From: JBAYGJ01 sp041649335
GTDB taxonomy: Bacteria > Patescibacteriota > Patescibacteriia > UBA10025 > JAHIVO01
Length of the DNA: 64,000 bases
Reading direction: 5' to 3'
NCBI GenBank assembly: GCA_041649335.1
Contig: JBAZNF010000001.1
Coordinates: 1-64,000, forward strand
Of the stretch, positions 16,666 to 24,475 are shown in pieces. Both the position numbers and the translations under genes were made by a program. Every line of letters begins with the position of its first letter. Position 1 is the first letter of the stretch. Below the pieces are notes generated by a model that made no database searches, had not been told where the DNA came from, and saw nothing but the letters and a program-made list of their open reading frames with translations.

Positions 16666-16878
16666 ATGAAAAAGATGAACACATTAGATTGGGTTGCCTT
16701 GATCCTGGTACTCGTCGGAGCCCTTAACTGGGGCCTCGTCGGACTATTCAAGTTTGACCTGGTCAAGACAATCTTTGGGGACATGTCCGCTCTATCGCGG
16801 ATCGTGTACAGCCTAGTCGGTTTATCCGCCGTATATATGGCGGTAACCATCCCCGGAAAGTCAAAGAATGTGCAATAA
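16666..16878 (+). CDS. DUF378 family small membrane protein
   Basis: 70 residues with two hydrophobic helices (about 7-29 and 44-62). The sequence ALNWGLVGLFKFDLV is the hallmark of the DUF378/YuzA family. Function unknown in all members. Same operon as the FAS1 gene. Confidence 0.88.
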   Translation: MKKMNTLDWVALILVLVGALNWGLVGLFKFDLVKTIFGDMSALSRIVYSLVGLSAVYMAVTIPGKSKNVQ

Positions 16879-16891
16879 CCCTTTCTCACTG

Positions 16892-16923
16892 CCAAGCCCC
16901 ATCACCGATTGATGGGGTTTTGG
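16892..16923 (+). terminator. Rho-independent terminator after FAS1-DUF378 operon
   Basis: CCAAGCCCCATCA pairs with TGATGGGGTTTTGG around a 5-nt loop, with the T-run inside and after the stem. Confidence 0.85.
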
Positions 16924-17031
16924 TATTGTCAGTTGTCCACACTCTTGCATTTATCCTGATTTGGAGTATCATTCGTATTGCTGTACAGCCTGTGGTGATT
17001 GCTTTACGTCCAGGACCAGGGCAGCAAAGGT

Positions 17032-18429
17032 ATGAACCAAGACAAACCGCCAAACGGTAAAAATAACCACAATCATAACGGAACAGTTAAGCCTCATGAG
17101 GCCTCAACTCCATATGTCAATGGTGGGATTTTGCGTGTACGGAATTTTCCGTCGAAAAAGTTTCTCTTTGTGTCGATCGAGAGCGTCAGCGGCGATCTAG
17201 CATGGCGGCTGCAACGCGAGGGGCATCAGGTAAAGATATTCATAAAAAATCCGGACGATGCCGATGTGTATGACGGATTCGTGGAAAAAGTGTCTGACTG
17301 GGAGGCACAGGTGGACTGGGCCGACGTGGTGGTATTCGATGACGTTGGCTACGGCGAGCAGGCTGACCGGTTGCGACAGAGAGGGAAATTGGTGATCGGC
17401 GGCAGCGCTTATACTGACCAGTTGGAAGACGACCGGGAGTTCGGACAGGCTGAGCTTAAAAAGCACGATATTAATACCCTTCGCTGGTGGCAATTCCACG
17501 ATTATGACGAGGCCATTGCCTTTATTAAGAAGCATCCCACTCGGTATGTGTTCAAGCCGAGCGGCAGCGCGCCGAAAAGCCTGTTGTTTATCGGGCAGGA
17601 GGATGACGGCCGAGATTTAATAGAGCTTTTTGAGAACAACAAGCAGGTATGGTACAAGCGTGCGCCGCATTTCGTGCTGCAACGGTACGTGTCCGGCGTG
17701 GAAGTGGCGGTCGGAGCTTTTTTTAACGGGCATGAATTTTTGTATCCCATTAACGTAAATTTTGAGCATAAACGAATTTTTCCCGGCAACTTGGGGCCGT
17801 TTACCGGCGAGATGGGCACGCTGATGTACTGGTCGACGCCGAACAACCTGTTCCGCGAGATTTTATTGCCAATGCTGTCGGCGCTCCGGGCTTCACGATA
17901 CGTCGGTTATATCGACATCAACTGCATCGTCAATTCCCGGGGCATTTACCCGCTGGAATTCACCTGCCGTTTCGGTTACCCGACTATCCATATACAGCTT
18001 GAGGGCATTGAGATGCCCGTGGGCGAATTGCTGTTCCGGATGGCGAACGGCGAGAATTTCGAGATCGACACGAAACGGGGATTTCAGCTGGGCATCCGAC
18101 TGCTGCTCCCGACGTATTTTTCCCAGGAACCGGATTCGGAACTCGTCCATACGTACCGCGACCTGGCCATCGCGTTCAAGTCGCGGCCAAGCTGGGAAGG
18201 CATCCATATTGAGGACATTAAAAATGACAACGGCGTCTGGCGTGTGGCCGGCACATCAGGCTGCGTCTTGGTAGTGACGGGCAGCGGAGCGACCGTCGAA
18301 GAAGCACGCCGGGTGGCGTATGGACGGGCTCAAAACATTTTAGTGCCCAATATTTTTTACCGCACGGACATCGGTCTCAGTTGGGTCAATGATAGTGACC
18401 GCCTGCATACATGGGGATACCTGAGGTAA
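17032..18429 (+). CDS. ATP-grasp family protein, related to glycinamide ribonucleotide synthetase (PurD)
   Basis: 465 residues from the ATG at 17032 (preceded by AAAGG); an upstream TTG at 16999 is in frame but has no ribosome site. A low-complexity start (PNGKNNHNHNG) precedes a Rossmann-like N-domain with a PurD-like order, then ATP-grasp features: VFKPSGSAPKSLLF, VLQRYVSGVEVAVGAFFNG, and the metal-binding region YIDINCIVNSRGIYPLEFTC. It is not next to other purine genes and the glycine-loop is not canonical, so true PurD activity is doubtful. It could ligate another amine to a carboxylate. Confidence 0.72.
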   Translation: MNQDKPPNGKNNHNHNGTVKPHEASTPYVNGGILRVRNFPSKKFLFVSIESVSGDLAWRLQREGHQVKIFIKNPDDADVYDGFVEKVSDWEAQVDWADVVVFDDVGYGEQADRLRQRGKLVIGGSAYTDQLEDDREFGQAELKKHDINTLRWWQFHDYDEAIAFIKKHPTRYVFKPSGSAPKSLLFIGQEDDGRDLIELFENNKQVWYKRAPHFVLQRYVSGVEVAVGAFFNGHEFLYPINVNFEHKRIFPGNLGPFTGEMGTLMYWSTPNNLFREILLPMLSALRASRYVGYIDINCIVNSRGIYPLEFTCRFGYPTIHIQLEGIEMPVGELLFRMANGENFEIDTKRGFQLGIRLLLPTYFSQEPDSELVHTYRDLAIAFKSRPSWEGIHIEDIKNDNGVWRVAGTSGCVLVVTGSGATVEEARRVAYGRAQNILVPNIFYRTDIGLSWVNDSDRLHTWGYLR

Positions 18430-18508
18430 TTTTTAAAATTACTAAATTCTAAATCAAGCCACAATGGTCTAATGGGGTTGTTGGTTTTGTTGAATTTTTA
18501 ATTACCTC

Positions 18509-19327
18509 TCAAGCAGAGTGGCCGGGTTTTATCAACTTGTCCATCAGCAGAGCAATGCAAAAAATGGCCGTACCGGTCAGGACTATGGTAGCGCCGGTCG
18601 GCCAGTCCAGTCGGTATGACAGGAAAATGCCGACGATTACGGTTATTTCAGCCATAATGATGCTGACTACGACCAGGCCCCGCAGTGAGGCGGCGCTAAT
18701 TTTAGCGATTGAAGGCGGGATGATCAGTAACGCGCTGACCAGGACGATGCCGAGAATTTTGACGCCCAAAACGACCGCGACCGCCATGGCAATATAGAGC
18801 GCCATGTCCAGGAGGTTGACGTTTATTCCGGAGAGAAAAGCGCTTTCCCGGTCAATGGTCGAGAGTGCGATTTTTTTGAAATTGACCGACAGCCAGGTAA
18901 TCAGCCCGGCTGCCAAAACGGCCATGAGGATCAGTTCCGTGGTTTGGATGGCCAGGATATTACCGAACAGGAAACTAATCAATTCCGGCTGGTAGCCGGA
19001 TTTGAAACTGATCAAGAGGACACCAAGCGACATGCTGGCCGTGAAGATAATGCCGATAATTGTATCGGACGATAAGTTTGTTTTTTTCTCCAGAAAGTAA
19101 ATGGCAATGGCGAGCGCCACACTGAACAGTATGGCGATCACCAGCGGATTTGTGCCGGCCAGGATGGCAATAGCAATGCCGGCCAGTGAGGCGTGAGCAA
19201 TGCCATCGCCGAAAAAAGCCATTCGCCGTAAAATAACAAATACACCTAGGAACGCCAGCAGAGCCGCCAGCAATATGCCGGCGATAAGCGCACGTTGGAT
19301 AAAGGGGAACTGGAGAATGTCAGCCAT
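18509..19327 (-). CDS. Metal ABC transporter permease (ZnuB/MntB family)
   Basis: 272 residues with about eight to nine membrane helices; GDGIAHASLAGIAIA near residue 36 is the family motif. Overlaps the ATPase gene by 8 bp. Imports Zn2+ or Mn2+ with the ATPase and binding protein encoded just upstream. Confidence 0.94.
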   Translation of the reverse strand: MADILQFPFIQRALIAGILLAALLAFLGVFVILRRMAFFGDGIAHASLAGIAIAILAGTNPLVIAILFSVALAIAIYFLEKKTNLSSDTIIGIIFTASMSLGVLLISFKSGYQPELISFLFGNILAIQTTELILMAVLAAGLITWLSVNFKKIALSTIDRESAFLSGINVNLLDMALYIAMAVAVVLGVKILGIVLVSALLIIPPSIAKISAASLRGLVVVSIIMAEITVIVGIFLSYRLDWPTGATIVLTGTAIFCIALLMDKLIKPGHSA

Positions 19328-20042
19328 GTTTGTCTGCTTTATGGTGATAGATAGAAACGGTGTCGTTATAGAGTTCTTTGATGTGCTGTTCAGTCAGGAC
19401 TTCGTCCGGCCGGCCGAAACAGAGCATTTGCCGGTTCAGGCAGATGACCTGCGTCGCGTATTTAAAGACGATATCCAGTTCATGTGACACCAGCAGGACG
19501 GTCACGCCGTGAAATTTGTTCAAATGGCGGATCAGTTCGTAGACATTCCGTTCGCCTTTTATGTCGATACCGGTAGCCGGTTCGTCAAGGAACAACAGCC
19601 GTGGGCCGTTGAGCATCGCCTTAGCGATCAGCACGCGCTGGAGTTGGCCGCCGGACAGTTTTCCCAGCATTTGGTATTTGTGTTCGGACATGCCGACTTC
19701 CATGAGCAGGGCATTGATATTTTCTTTAGGCGCGCGGCGCAAGCGCTGCTCCAGTTCTAAAAATTCCTGGACGGTCACCGGGAAGGTCGTGTCGAATGTG
19801 AAATGCTGCGGCACATATGCCAGTTCAGTTCTGACGACCTGTATTTTTTTCTTGCCGAATATTTCCACTTCGCCAGCAAATGGGATAAGGCCAAGAAGCG
19901 CCCGAAGGAGGGTGGTTTTGCCGCTGCCGTTCGGCCCGATGATAGCGGTGATGGACCGGGCGGGTATGTCGAACGTCAGCCGGTCGAGTATCGTTTGGCC
20001 GCTATACTGCACGGTGAGATTTTTTGTTGTTATGGCATTCAT
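19320..20042 (-). CDS. Metal ABC transporter ATP-binding protein (ZnuC family)
   Basis: 240 residues: Walker A GPNGSGKTT, signature LSGGQLQRV, Walker B LLFLDEPATGID, H-loop LVSHELD. Middle gene of the three-gene importer operon; overlaps both neighbours by 4-8 bp. Confidence 0.94.
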   Translation of the reverse strand: MNAITTKNLTVQYSGQTILDRLTFDIPARSITAIIGPNGSGKTTLLRALLGLIPFAGEVEIFGKKKIQVVRTELAYVPQHFTFDTTFPVTVQEFLELEQRLRRAPKENINALLMEVGMSEHKYQMLGKLSGGQLQRVLIAKAMLNGPRLLFLDEPATGIDIKGERNVYELIRHLNKFHGVTVLLVSHELDIVFKYATQVICLNRQMLCFGRPDEVLTEQHIKELYNDTVSIYHHKADKHG

Positions 20043-20935
20043 GATCGTAAGGCGTTATAGACCGTTTGCGCGTTATAGCGGATCAGGTCAGCGTACGTCT
20101 GGCGTCCGGTCACGCCGCCGAGCGGGTCAAGAATGTAGAGGGCAAGGCCCCGGTCTTTGATGAATTGGTTCAGGGCATCGACGGCCAGTTGGGGTTCGGC
20201 GAAGAGCGCCTTGACCTGATAGTGTTTGATTTCGTTTCCCAAATTTTGTAGATACTGGGGCGTCGGTTCCTGGCCGGGGAACGGTTCGAACGTGGCTAGG
20301 ATGTTGAGATTGAAGTCTTTGGCGAAATAGGCCCAGGCATCATGAAAGGTGACCAAATTGTGGTCAGTTAATGGCGCCAATTGCGCGGTTATTTCTTGGT
20401 ATAGGCTGTCCAGCTGCGCCTGGTAGGCGGCCAGATTTTGTCGGTAATATTCCTGGTTGTCAGGGTCCTTTTGGGAGAGCTGGTCCGCGATATTGGCGGC
20501 GATGATTTTTGCGTTGGTCGGAGCCAGCCAGTAGTGCGGATCATCACCGGATTCGGTTGGGTCGCTGGATGGCCGCAAATTAATCCCGTCGCTCACCGCA
20601 ATCTTTTGTGACTGCGGGATCGAATCACTGATCGGGTCGGCCCAGTCGTCCAGGCCGGCCCCAATTTTAAAGACTACTGTGGTGCCCAACAATTTTTTGA
20701 CCGTGCTGGGGGTCAGTTCGTATGTATGCGGACTGGCGCCGGGCGGCAATATGTTCACGACGGTGATTTTATCGCCGCCGACATTTTTGGCGATGTCAGA
20801 AAGCGGGAAAATCGTGGTGGCGATTTTTACGGTTGTCGATGAATTGACCGCCGGAGTGCTGGTCATGCTTAGCGTGAACAGGGTGCCTATGGCGAGCAGG
20901 ATGATAATTGCCGGGATAATGTATTCCTTTTTCAT
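20039..20935 (-). CDS. Metal ABC transporter substrate-binding protein (ZnuA/TroA family)
   Basis: 298 residues. N-terminal membrane segment (about 7-23) without a lipobox cysteine. The metal ligands of the cluster-A9 family are visible: His in PHTYELTP, His in DDPHYWLAP, His in TFHDAWAYF and Glu in ALFAEPQL. The His-rich loop typical of zinc-specific ZnuA is absent, so Zn versus Mn cannot be decided. The ATG at 20935 was chosen because it sits at the expected transcription start. Confidence 0.93.
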   Translation of the reverse strand: MKKEYIIPAIIILLAIGTLFTLSMTSTPAVNSSTTVKIATTIFPLSDIAKNVGGDKITVVNILPPGASPHTYELTPSTVKKLLGTTVVFKIGAGLDDWADPISDSIPQSQKIAVSDGINLRPSSDPTESGDDPHYWLAPTNAKIIAANIADQLSQKDPDNQEYYRQNLAAYQAQLDSLYQEITAQLAPLTDHNLVTFHDAWAYFAKDFNLNILATFEPFPGQEPTPQYLQNLGNEIKHYQVKALFAEPQLAVDALNQFIKDRGLALYILDPLGGVTGRQTYADLIRYNAQTVYNALRS

Positions 20936-20943
20936 ACCGCACA

Positions 20944-20971
20944 ATTATAGCATTAAAAAGGGTAAAATCAA
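20944..20971 (-). promoter_or_regulatory. Promoter of the znu-type operon, near-leaderless
   Basis: On the minus strand TTGATT (20966-20971), 16-bp spacer and a perfect TATAAT (20944-20949). The start codon at 20935 lies at or within about 2 nt of the predicted transcription start. No Zur-type palindrome seen. Confidence 0.75.
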
Positions 20972-20993
20972 CGCGTATACGGAGGCGGCAGTA

Positions 20994-21022
20994 TTGACAA
21001 CAAGACGTTTTTCGTATAGACT
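20994..21022 (+). promoter_or_regulatory. Promoter of the DUF1858 gene
   Basis: TTGACA (20994-20999), 17-bp spacer, TAGACT (21017-21022). Confidence 0.75.
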
Positions 21023-21048
21023 GCCAGTACTTTATTGGGAAGAATATT

Positions 21049-21309
21049 ATGGCAACGAGAAAGAAAGCAGTTGCAAAGCATGTTACTAAGGTAAGCGGTA
21101 AAAGGGACCAGGCCATAACCGGCGACATCCTGATGGGCGAACTCATGGCCCGGTATCCGCAGGTGGCTGGACTTCTGATGGAGCGGGGATTCCATTGCAT
21201 CGGCTGCGCCGTTTCGCCGTACGAATCGCTGGAATCCGGAGCCGCTGTCCATGGACTTGAATTAGAATCGTTATTGAAAGATATAAACGAATTCATCCGA
21301 GCATCATAG
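21049..21309 (+). CDS. DUF1858 domain protein
   Basis: 86 residues. A basic N-terminal tail (about 1-22) is followed by a full DUF1858 domain: ITGDILMGELMARYP, GFHCIGCAVSPYESLESGAA, HGLE. The CxxC pair is the family hallmark, in proteins linked to hybrid-cluster and redox or metal handling; the function is not established. GGGAAGA precedes the ATG. Confidence 0.9.
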   Translation: MATRKKAVAKHVTKVSGKRDQAITGDILMGELMARYPQVAGLLMERGFHCIGCAVSPYESLESGAAVHGLELESLLKDINEFIRAS

Positions 21310-21342
21310 CCTAACACCTTTTTTTTTCTTTGGAGGTTTCTA

Positions 21343-21537
21343 TTGAGTACAGTAATTTTTTCTCAGCCAGAACCGGCTACGCCAACATTCCAAGGGATTT
21401 GGGATTCTTGCGGTCGGTGCGGAAATCGGCAACTTTTCCGTAAGCAGGGCGAAAACATTCCTTTCTGTGGATTTTGCCAGAAGGACGCCCTGCCCCCGAA
21501 CGTTAAACTGGATCCGCGGGAACTAGTCTTCGTATAA
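21343..21537 (+). CDS. Small zinc-ribbon-like protein, TTG start
   Basis: 64 residues. SCGRCG and FCGFCQ form two CxxC knuckles 22 residues apart, a zinc-ribbon or rubredoxin-like site. The start is TTG, supported by a strong ribosome binding site (GGAGGT, 21332-21337) at suitable distance, with no in-frame ATG. Follows DUF1858 in the same transcript and precedes a terminator. Function unknown. Confidence 0.7.
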   Translation: MSTVIFSQPEPATPTFQGIWDSCGRCGNRQLFRKQGENIPFCGFCQKDALPPNVKLDPRELVFV

Positions 21538-21570
21538 TAGATTTGGCATCCCTGGCAGGCCAATAAATAA

Positions 21571-21599
21571 CTCCGTCCATTCCGGGCGGAGCTTTTTTT
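21571..21599 (+). terminator. Rho-independent terminator after DUF1858/zinc-ribbon genes
   Basis: CTCCGTCC/GGGCGGAG stem (one G-T pair) with a short loop and seven T. Confidence 0.85.
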
Positions 21600-21609
21600 G
21601 AGAAGTATT

Positions 21610-21828
21610 TTACTTCTCGGTGTCTTTTGTCGGACCAATGAAGAAGTCTGGCGGTACGGTTTCGTCGCCGAAAAACTGCGTGGCGTCGGGTTCATCGTGG
21701 AATCGTGGGCCGATCCTTTTGGCGATCCGACGGTCCGTATTGCGGATTTCCTTCCTGACTTGACGCAGGAGGTATTCAGTTGTCCCAGGGAGAAAACTCG
21801 CAAAAATAGATCTTAACGATTCTTTCAC
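21610..21828 (-). CDS. Small hypothetical protein, GTG start
   Basis: 72 residues, no recognised domain: a basic helical first half (LLRQVRKEIRNTDRRIAKRI), then an acidic/Phe-Pro-rich end (FFGDETVPPDFFIG). Support comes from context: a strong ribosome binding site (AAGGAGGG) before the GTG, a consensus promoter 54 bp upstream, and the shared terminator downstream. Cytoplasmic, no membrane segment. Confidence 0.65.
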   Translation of the reverse strand: MKESLRSIFASFLPGTTEYLLRQVRKEIRNTDRRIAKRIGPRFHDEPDATQFFGDETVPPDFFIGPTKDTEK

Positions 21829-21881
21829 GCACCCTCCTTGGTGTGTTGAAAGGTTGTGGCCAATGTACGAGTGAAAAAAGT

Positions 21882-21910
21882 ATCATAGCAAGTACCAGGC
21901 ACATTGTCAA
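21882..21910 (-). promoter_or_regulatory. Consensus promoter of the small GTG-start gene
   Basis: Minus strand TTGACA (21905-21910), 17-bp spacer, TATGAT (21882-21887). Confidence 0.85.
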
Positions 21911-21947
21911 TGCGGCGTTTTATTATTTCGCCAATATCAGATATTTT

Positions 21948-21976
21948 TTGTCATTTATGCGGCAATCATATATACT
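21948..21976 (+). promoter_or_regulatory. Promoter of AMP phosphorylase gene, near-leaderless
   Basis: TTGTCA (21948-21953), 17-bp spacer, TATACT (21971-21976). The ATG at 21988 leaves a leader of only about 4 nt. Confidence 0.8.
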
Positions 21977-21987
21977 ATAGCCATACT

Positions 21988-23514
21988 ATGCTTTATCTGA
22001 AGGCAAAAAAGTTGGATTTTTCTTCTGGCGGCCAACCCTGGGTCGTCATTTTGCATGAGGATGAGGCAAAAACGTACGGCATCGTCCTGGGAGACCTTTT
22101 GGAAGTCAAATGGGCGGGCCAGCGGGCGATTGTCGTCGCCTATTATTCCCGGCACAAGGTCAGTACGGGAGAAATAGGATTATTTGCCGAGATTTGGAAG
22201 CACCGTAGTGTCCGTGACGGCGATCCGGTTTCTTTGCGCGTATTGTCCCGTCCGCCATCAATCGAGGCTATCCGTAAAAAACTGTTGGGAGAAAGCCTGT
22301 CCTATGAAGAGATGCGTTCGATTATTTATGATGTCGTCCACCATAAGCTTTCCAATGTCGAGATTACGTATTTTGTTGCCTCGAGTTTTATTAAGGAATT
22401 TTCCAATAAAGAACTGTACTTCATGACCAAAGCCATGGCGGCCACCGGAGAAGTCCTGAAACCGGACGCAAAAGTGGTGGCTGACAAGCATTCGGTGGGC
22501 GGCGTGGCCGGTAATCGGACGACGATGGTCGTCATCCCGATTGTGGCTTCGTGCGGGGTATTTATCCCCAAAACCTCATCGCGGGCCATTACCTCGCCGG
22601 CCGGTACCGCAGATACCATGGAGGTGCTGGCGCCAGTCCATTTGACGTTTGAGCAAATCCAGAAGGTGCTGGCAAAAGTCGGCGCGTGCCTGATTTGGGG
22701 CGGCAGTTTCCGGCTGGCTCCGGCAGACGATTATTTGATCCGGGTGTCCCACCCGCTGATGCTGGAACCATTGGACAAGATGGTGGTGAGCATAATGGCC
22801 AAAAAAGTGGCCATGGGCGTGACGCATCTGGTGGTGGATTTGCCGTATGGTCCGTCCGTAAAAATTTTAAGCAAGAAAAGCGCGCTGGAAGTCAAAAGAA
22901 AATTTGAATACCTGGCCAAACAGTTCGCCATGAAAATCGACGTGGTCATGACCGCAACGTACGAACCGGTCGGACGCGGTATCGGTCCTTCATTGGAAGC
23001 GCGTGATGTTCTGCGCGTCCTGCAGCAAAAGGACTACCGTCCGGCCGACCTGGAAAAGAAGTCTATTGGGCTGGCCGGCCGCCTTTTGGAACTGTGCGGA
23101 AAAGCCAGGCGCGGAACCGGGCATATGATGGCTGCCGAAGCATTGACGTCCGGTCGGGCCTGGAAAAAAATGCAGGCTATTATCAAGGCGCAGGGCGGCA
23201 AACAGAAAATAGATTCGGAAGATTTGACGCAGTCGGCGATCCGGCAGAGGTTTCACGCCCCGTACAACGGGCAGGTCACCGAGGTTGACGACCAAATGGT
23301 GGACGAGATCGCCCGGACGCTCGGCGCGCCGCATGATAAATTGGCCGGTATTTATATCAATAAGATGCTGGGGCAAAAAGTACGGAGGGGGGAGCGGCTA
23401 TTCACGTTGTATGGGTCGAATGACGACCGCATCGCCTTGGCGCTAGAGGCATTAAAGGGCAAGAAAATATTTACAATTAAGCGGATGAGCGTCAGAGAAG
23501 ACGCCGCGGGATAA
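21988..23514 (+). CDS. AMP phosphorylase (archaeal-type thymidine phosphorylase family)
   Basis: 508 residues, like archaeal AMP phosphorylase and longer than DeoA (~440) because of an extra N-terminal domain (about 1-85). Phosphorolyses AMP to adenine and ribose 1,5-bisphosphate, which feeds R15P isomerase and RuBisCO in archaea and many CPR bacteria. Family motifs include DKHSVGGVAGNRTTM, SSRAITSPAGTADTMEVL and GRGIGPSLEARDV. The partner genes are not in the window. I chose the ATG at 21988 because the family sequence starts there; a longer frame from 21904 overlaps promoters. Confidence 0.93.
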   Translation: MLYLKAKKLDFSSGGQPWVVILHEDEAKTYGIVLGDLLEVKWAGQRAIVVAYYSRHKVSTGEIGLFAEIWKHRSVRDGDPVSLRVLSRPPSIEAIRKKLLGESLSYEEMRSIIYDVVHHKLSNVEITYFVASSFIKEFSNKELYFMTKAMAATGEVLKPDAKVVADKHSVGGVAGNRTTMVVIPIVASCGVFIPKTSSRAITSPAGTADTMEVLAPVHLTFEQIQKVLAKVGACLIWGGSFRLAPADDYLIRVSHPLMLEPLDKMVVSIMAKKVAMGVTHLVVDLPYGPSVKILSKKSALEVKRKFEYLAKQFAMKIDVVMTATYEPVGRGIGPSLEARDVLRVLQQKDYRPADLEKKSIGLAGRLLELCGKARRGTGHMMAAEALTSGRAWKKMQAIIKAQGGKQKIDSEDLTQSAIRQRFHAPYNGQVTEVDDQMVDEIARTLGAPHDKLAGIYINKMLGQKVRRGERLFTLYGSNDDRIALALEALKGKKIFTIKRMSVREDAAG

Positions 23515-23521
23515 TTTTACC

Positions 23522-23710
23522 ATGAAGAAACCGATAGTCGATCAGGAAAAATGTTCAGGATGCGGCACCTGTACCGCATTATGTCCGGAAGCTTTTGAAT
23601 TGAGCCTGGAGGGCAAATCGCAAGTTAAGCCATTGGATAGTTATGACGGCCTGCCTATTCAGGATGCCATTGATAGCTGCCCAAACGGCGCAATTAGTTT
23701 TGACGAATAA
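23522..23710 (+). CDS. Ferredoxin, single [4Fe-4S] cluster
   Basis: 62 residues with CSGCGTCTALCPEAF and distal SCPNGAI. The first motif is CxxCxxCx4CP-like and the last cysteine completes one cluster. Cytoplasmic electron carrier. Begins 7 bp after the AMP phosphorylase stop, just ahead of the iron/oxidative-stress block. Confidence 0.93.
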   Translation: MKKPIVDQEKCSGCGTCTALCPEAFELSLEGKSQVKPLDSYDGLPIQDAIDSCPNGAISFDE

Positions 23711-23723
23711 GAGGAAGTGGACA

Positions 23724-23774
23724 TTGACACCGGCGGGGTCCTGATATATACTTATTGAGAATCATTCTTAATAA
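23724..23774 (+). promoter_or_regulatory. Promoter with Fur/PerR-type box ahead of regulator and suf operon
   Basis: TTGACA (23724-23729), 17-bp spacer, TATACT (23747-23752). A 23-bp near-perfect palindrome (23752-23774, core GAGAATCATTCTT) begins at the last -10 base and covers the transcription start. Only one symmetric pair and the centre deviate. It closely resembles the classical Fur box. Binding of the regulator would block transcription of itself and the suf genes. Confidence 0.8.
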
Positions 23775-23784
23775 GTACTTTAGG

Positions 23785-24357
23785 ATGTCTAGGCAAAAAG
23801 CCATGCAGAAGGATACGCCACGTGACTGGCGGCTGACCAGCCAGCGCCTGGATATTTTGGATTTTTTACGCAAGGATAAAGGGCATCCGACCGCCGAACA
23901 GGTGTACCGGGGTGTCCGTAAAAAAATACCCAACATCAGTTTTGGCACGGTATACCGCAACTTGGATTTTTTACGCCGGCATGGCTATATCAAGGAATGC
24001 GTGGTAGACAAGGTCAGCCGGTATGAGAGCCGCGTGGATTCCCACGTGCATTTGGTATGCGAAGGGTGCCATGCGATATTTGAGCAGAAGGACGGCCGAC
24101 TCGGGACGATAGCCAAGGACCTCGCTGAAAAGAGCCGTTTTTTTATGCGGTCTGATAATCTGGAAATCCGCGGCTACTGCCGTGCCTGCCAGAAGAAACT
24201 TTCGCCGAAACTCAAAACGCCTGAACTATTTTGCATGGCCTGCGGCGAGCTGCTGGATGACATGCATCAGGAAGCGCCCGTTTGCCAGGACTGCTGTTTC
24301 CAAACTCATTGCCGTTATTATGGACCACTGCCAAAGAAACAACCCGTCGGAAAATAG
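23785..24357 (+). CDS. Fur/PerR family regulator with extra C-terminal zinc-ribbon
   Basis: 190 residues versus the usual ~145. The winged helix (RLTSQRLDILDFL, TAEQVYRGVRKK, GTVYRNLDFL) is standard. The metal domain has SHVHLVCEGCHAIFEQ and GYCRACQ, PerR/Fur-like, with paired CxxC for structural zinc. A ~45-residue extension carries FCMACGELL and VCQDCCFQTHC, an added Cys/His-rich ribbon I do not recall in standard Fur. I chose the ATG at 23785; an in-frame TTG at 23755 lies inside the operator. Probably autoregulated and controlling the suf operon. Confidence 0.9.
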   Translation: MSRQKAMQKDTPRDWRLTSQRLDILDFLRKDKGHPTAEQVYRGVRKKIPNISFGTVYRNLDFLRRHGYIKECVVDKVSRYESRVDSHVHLVCEGCHAIFEQKDGRLGTIAKDLAEKSRFFMRSDNLEIRGYCRACQKKLSPKLKTPELFCMACGELLDDMHQEAPVCQDCCFQTHCRYYGPLPKKQPVGK

Positions 24358-24466
24358 TCAGGACCTGCAACCGTGCCCGACTTGCGGATCGGACATGCCG
24401 TCGCTACGCGGGAGCAAACGTTCGGTTTGCAGCCAGTGCGGGTATAAGGAAAGCTGCTGTTATTAA
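24320..24466 (+). CDS. Small zinc-ribbon protein overlapping the Fur-like gene
   Basis: 48 residues from the ATG at 24320, overlapping the Fur-like gene by 38 bp in another frame. It encodes PCPTCGSDM and VCSQCGYKESCCY, two clean CxxC knuckles 17 residues apart plus a terminal CC. The cysteine spacing is unlikely by chance and it ends 9 bp before sufC. Role unknown; perhaps metal or Fe-S related. Confidence 0.6.
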   Translation: MDHCQRNNPSENSQDLQPCPTCGSDMPSLRGSKRSVCSQCGYKESCCY

Positions 24467-24475
24467 TTTTTGTGT

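Noticed and set aside
18430..18508. Terminator between the convergent ATP-grasp and znuB-like genes
   Set aside because: Only a 6-bp bulged stem (CCACAA/TTGTTGG) with TTTT; too weak to annotate.
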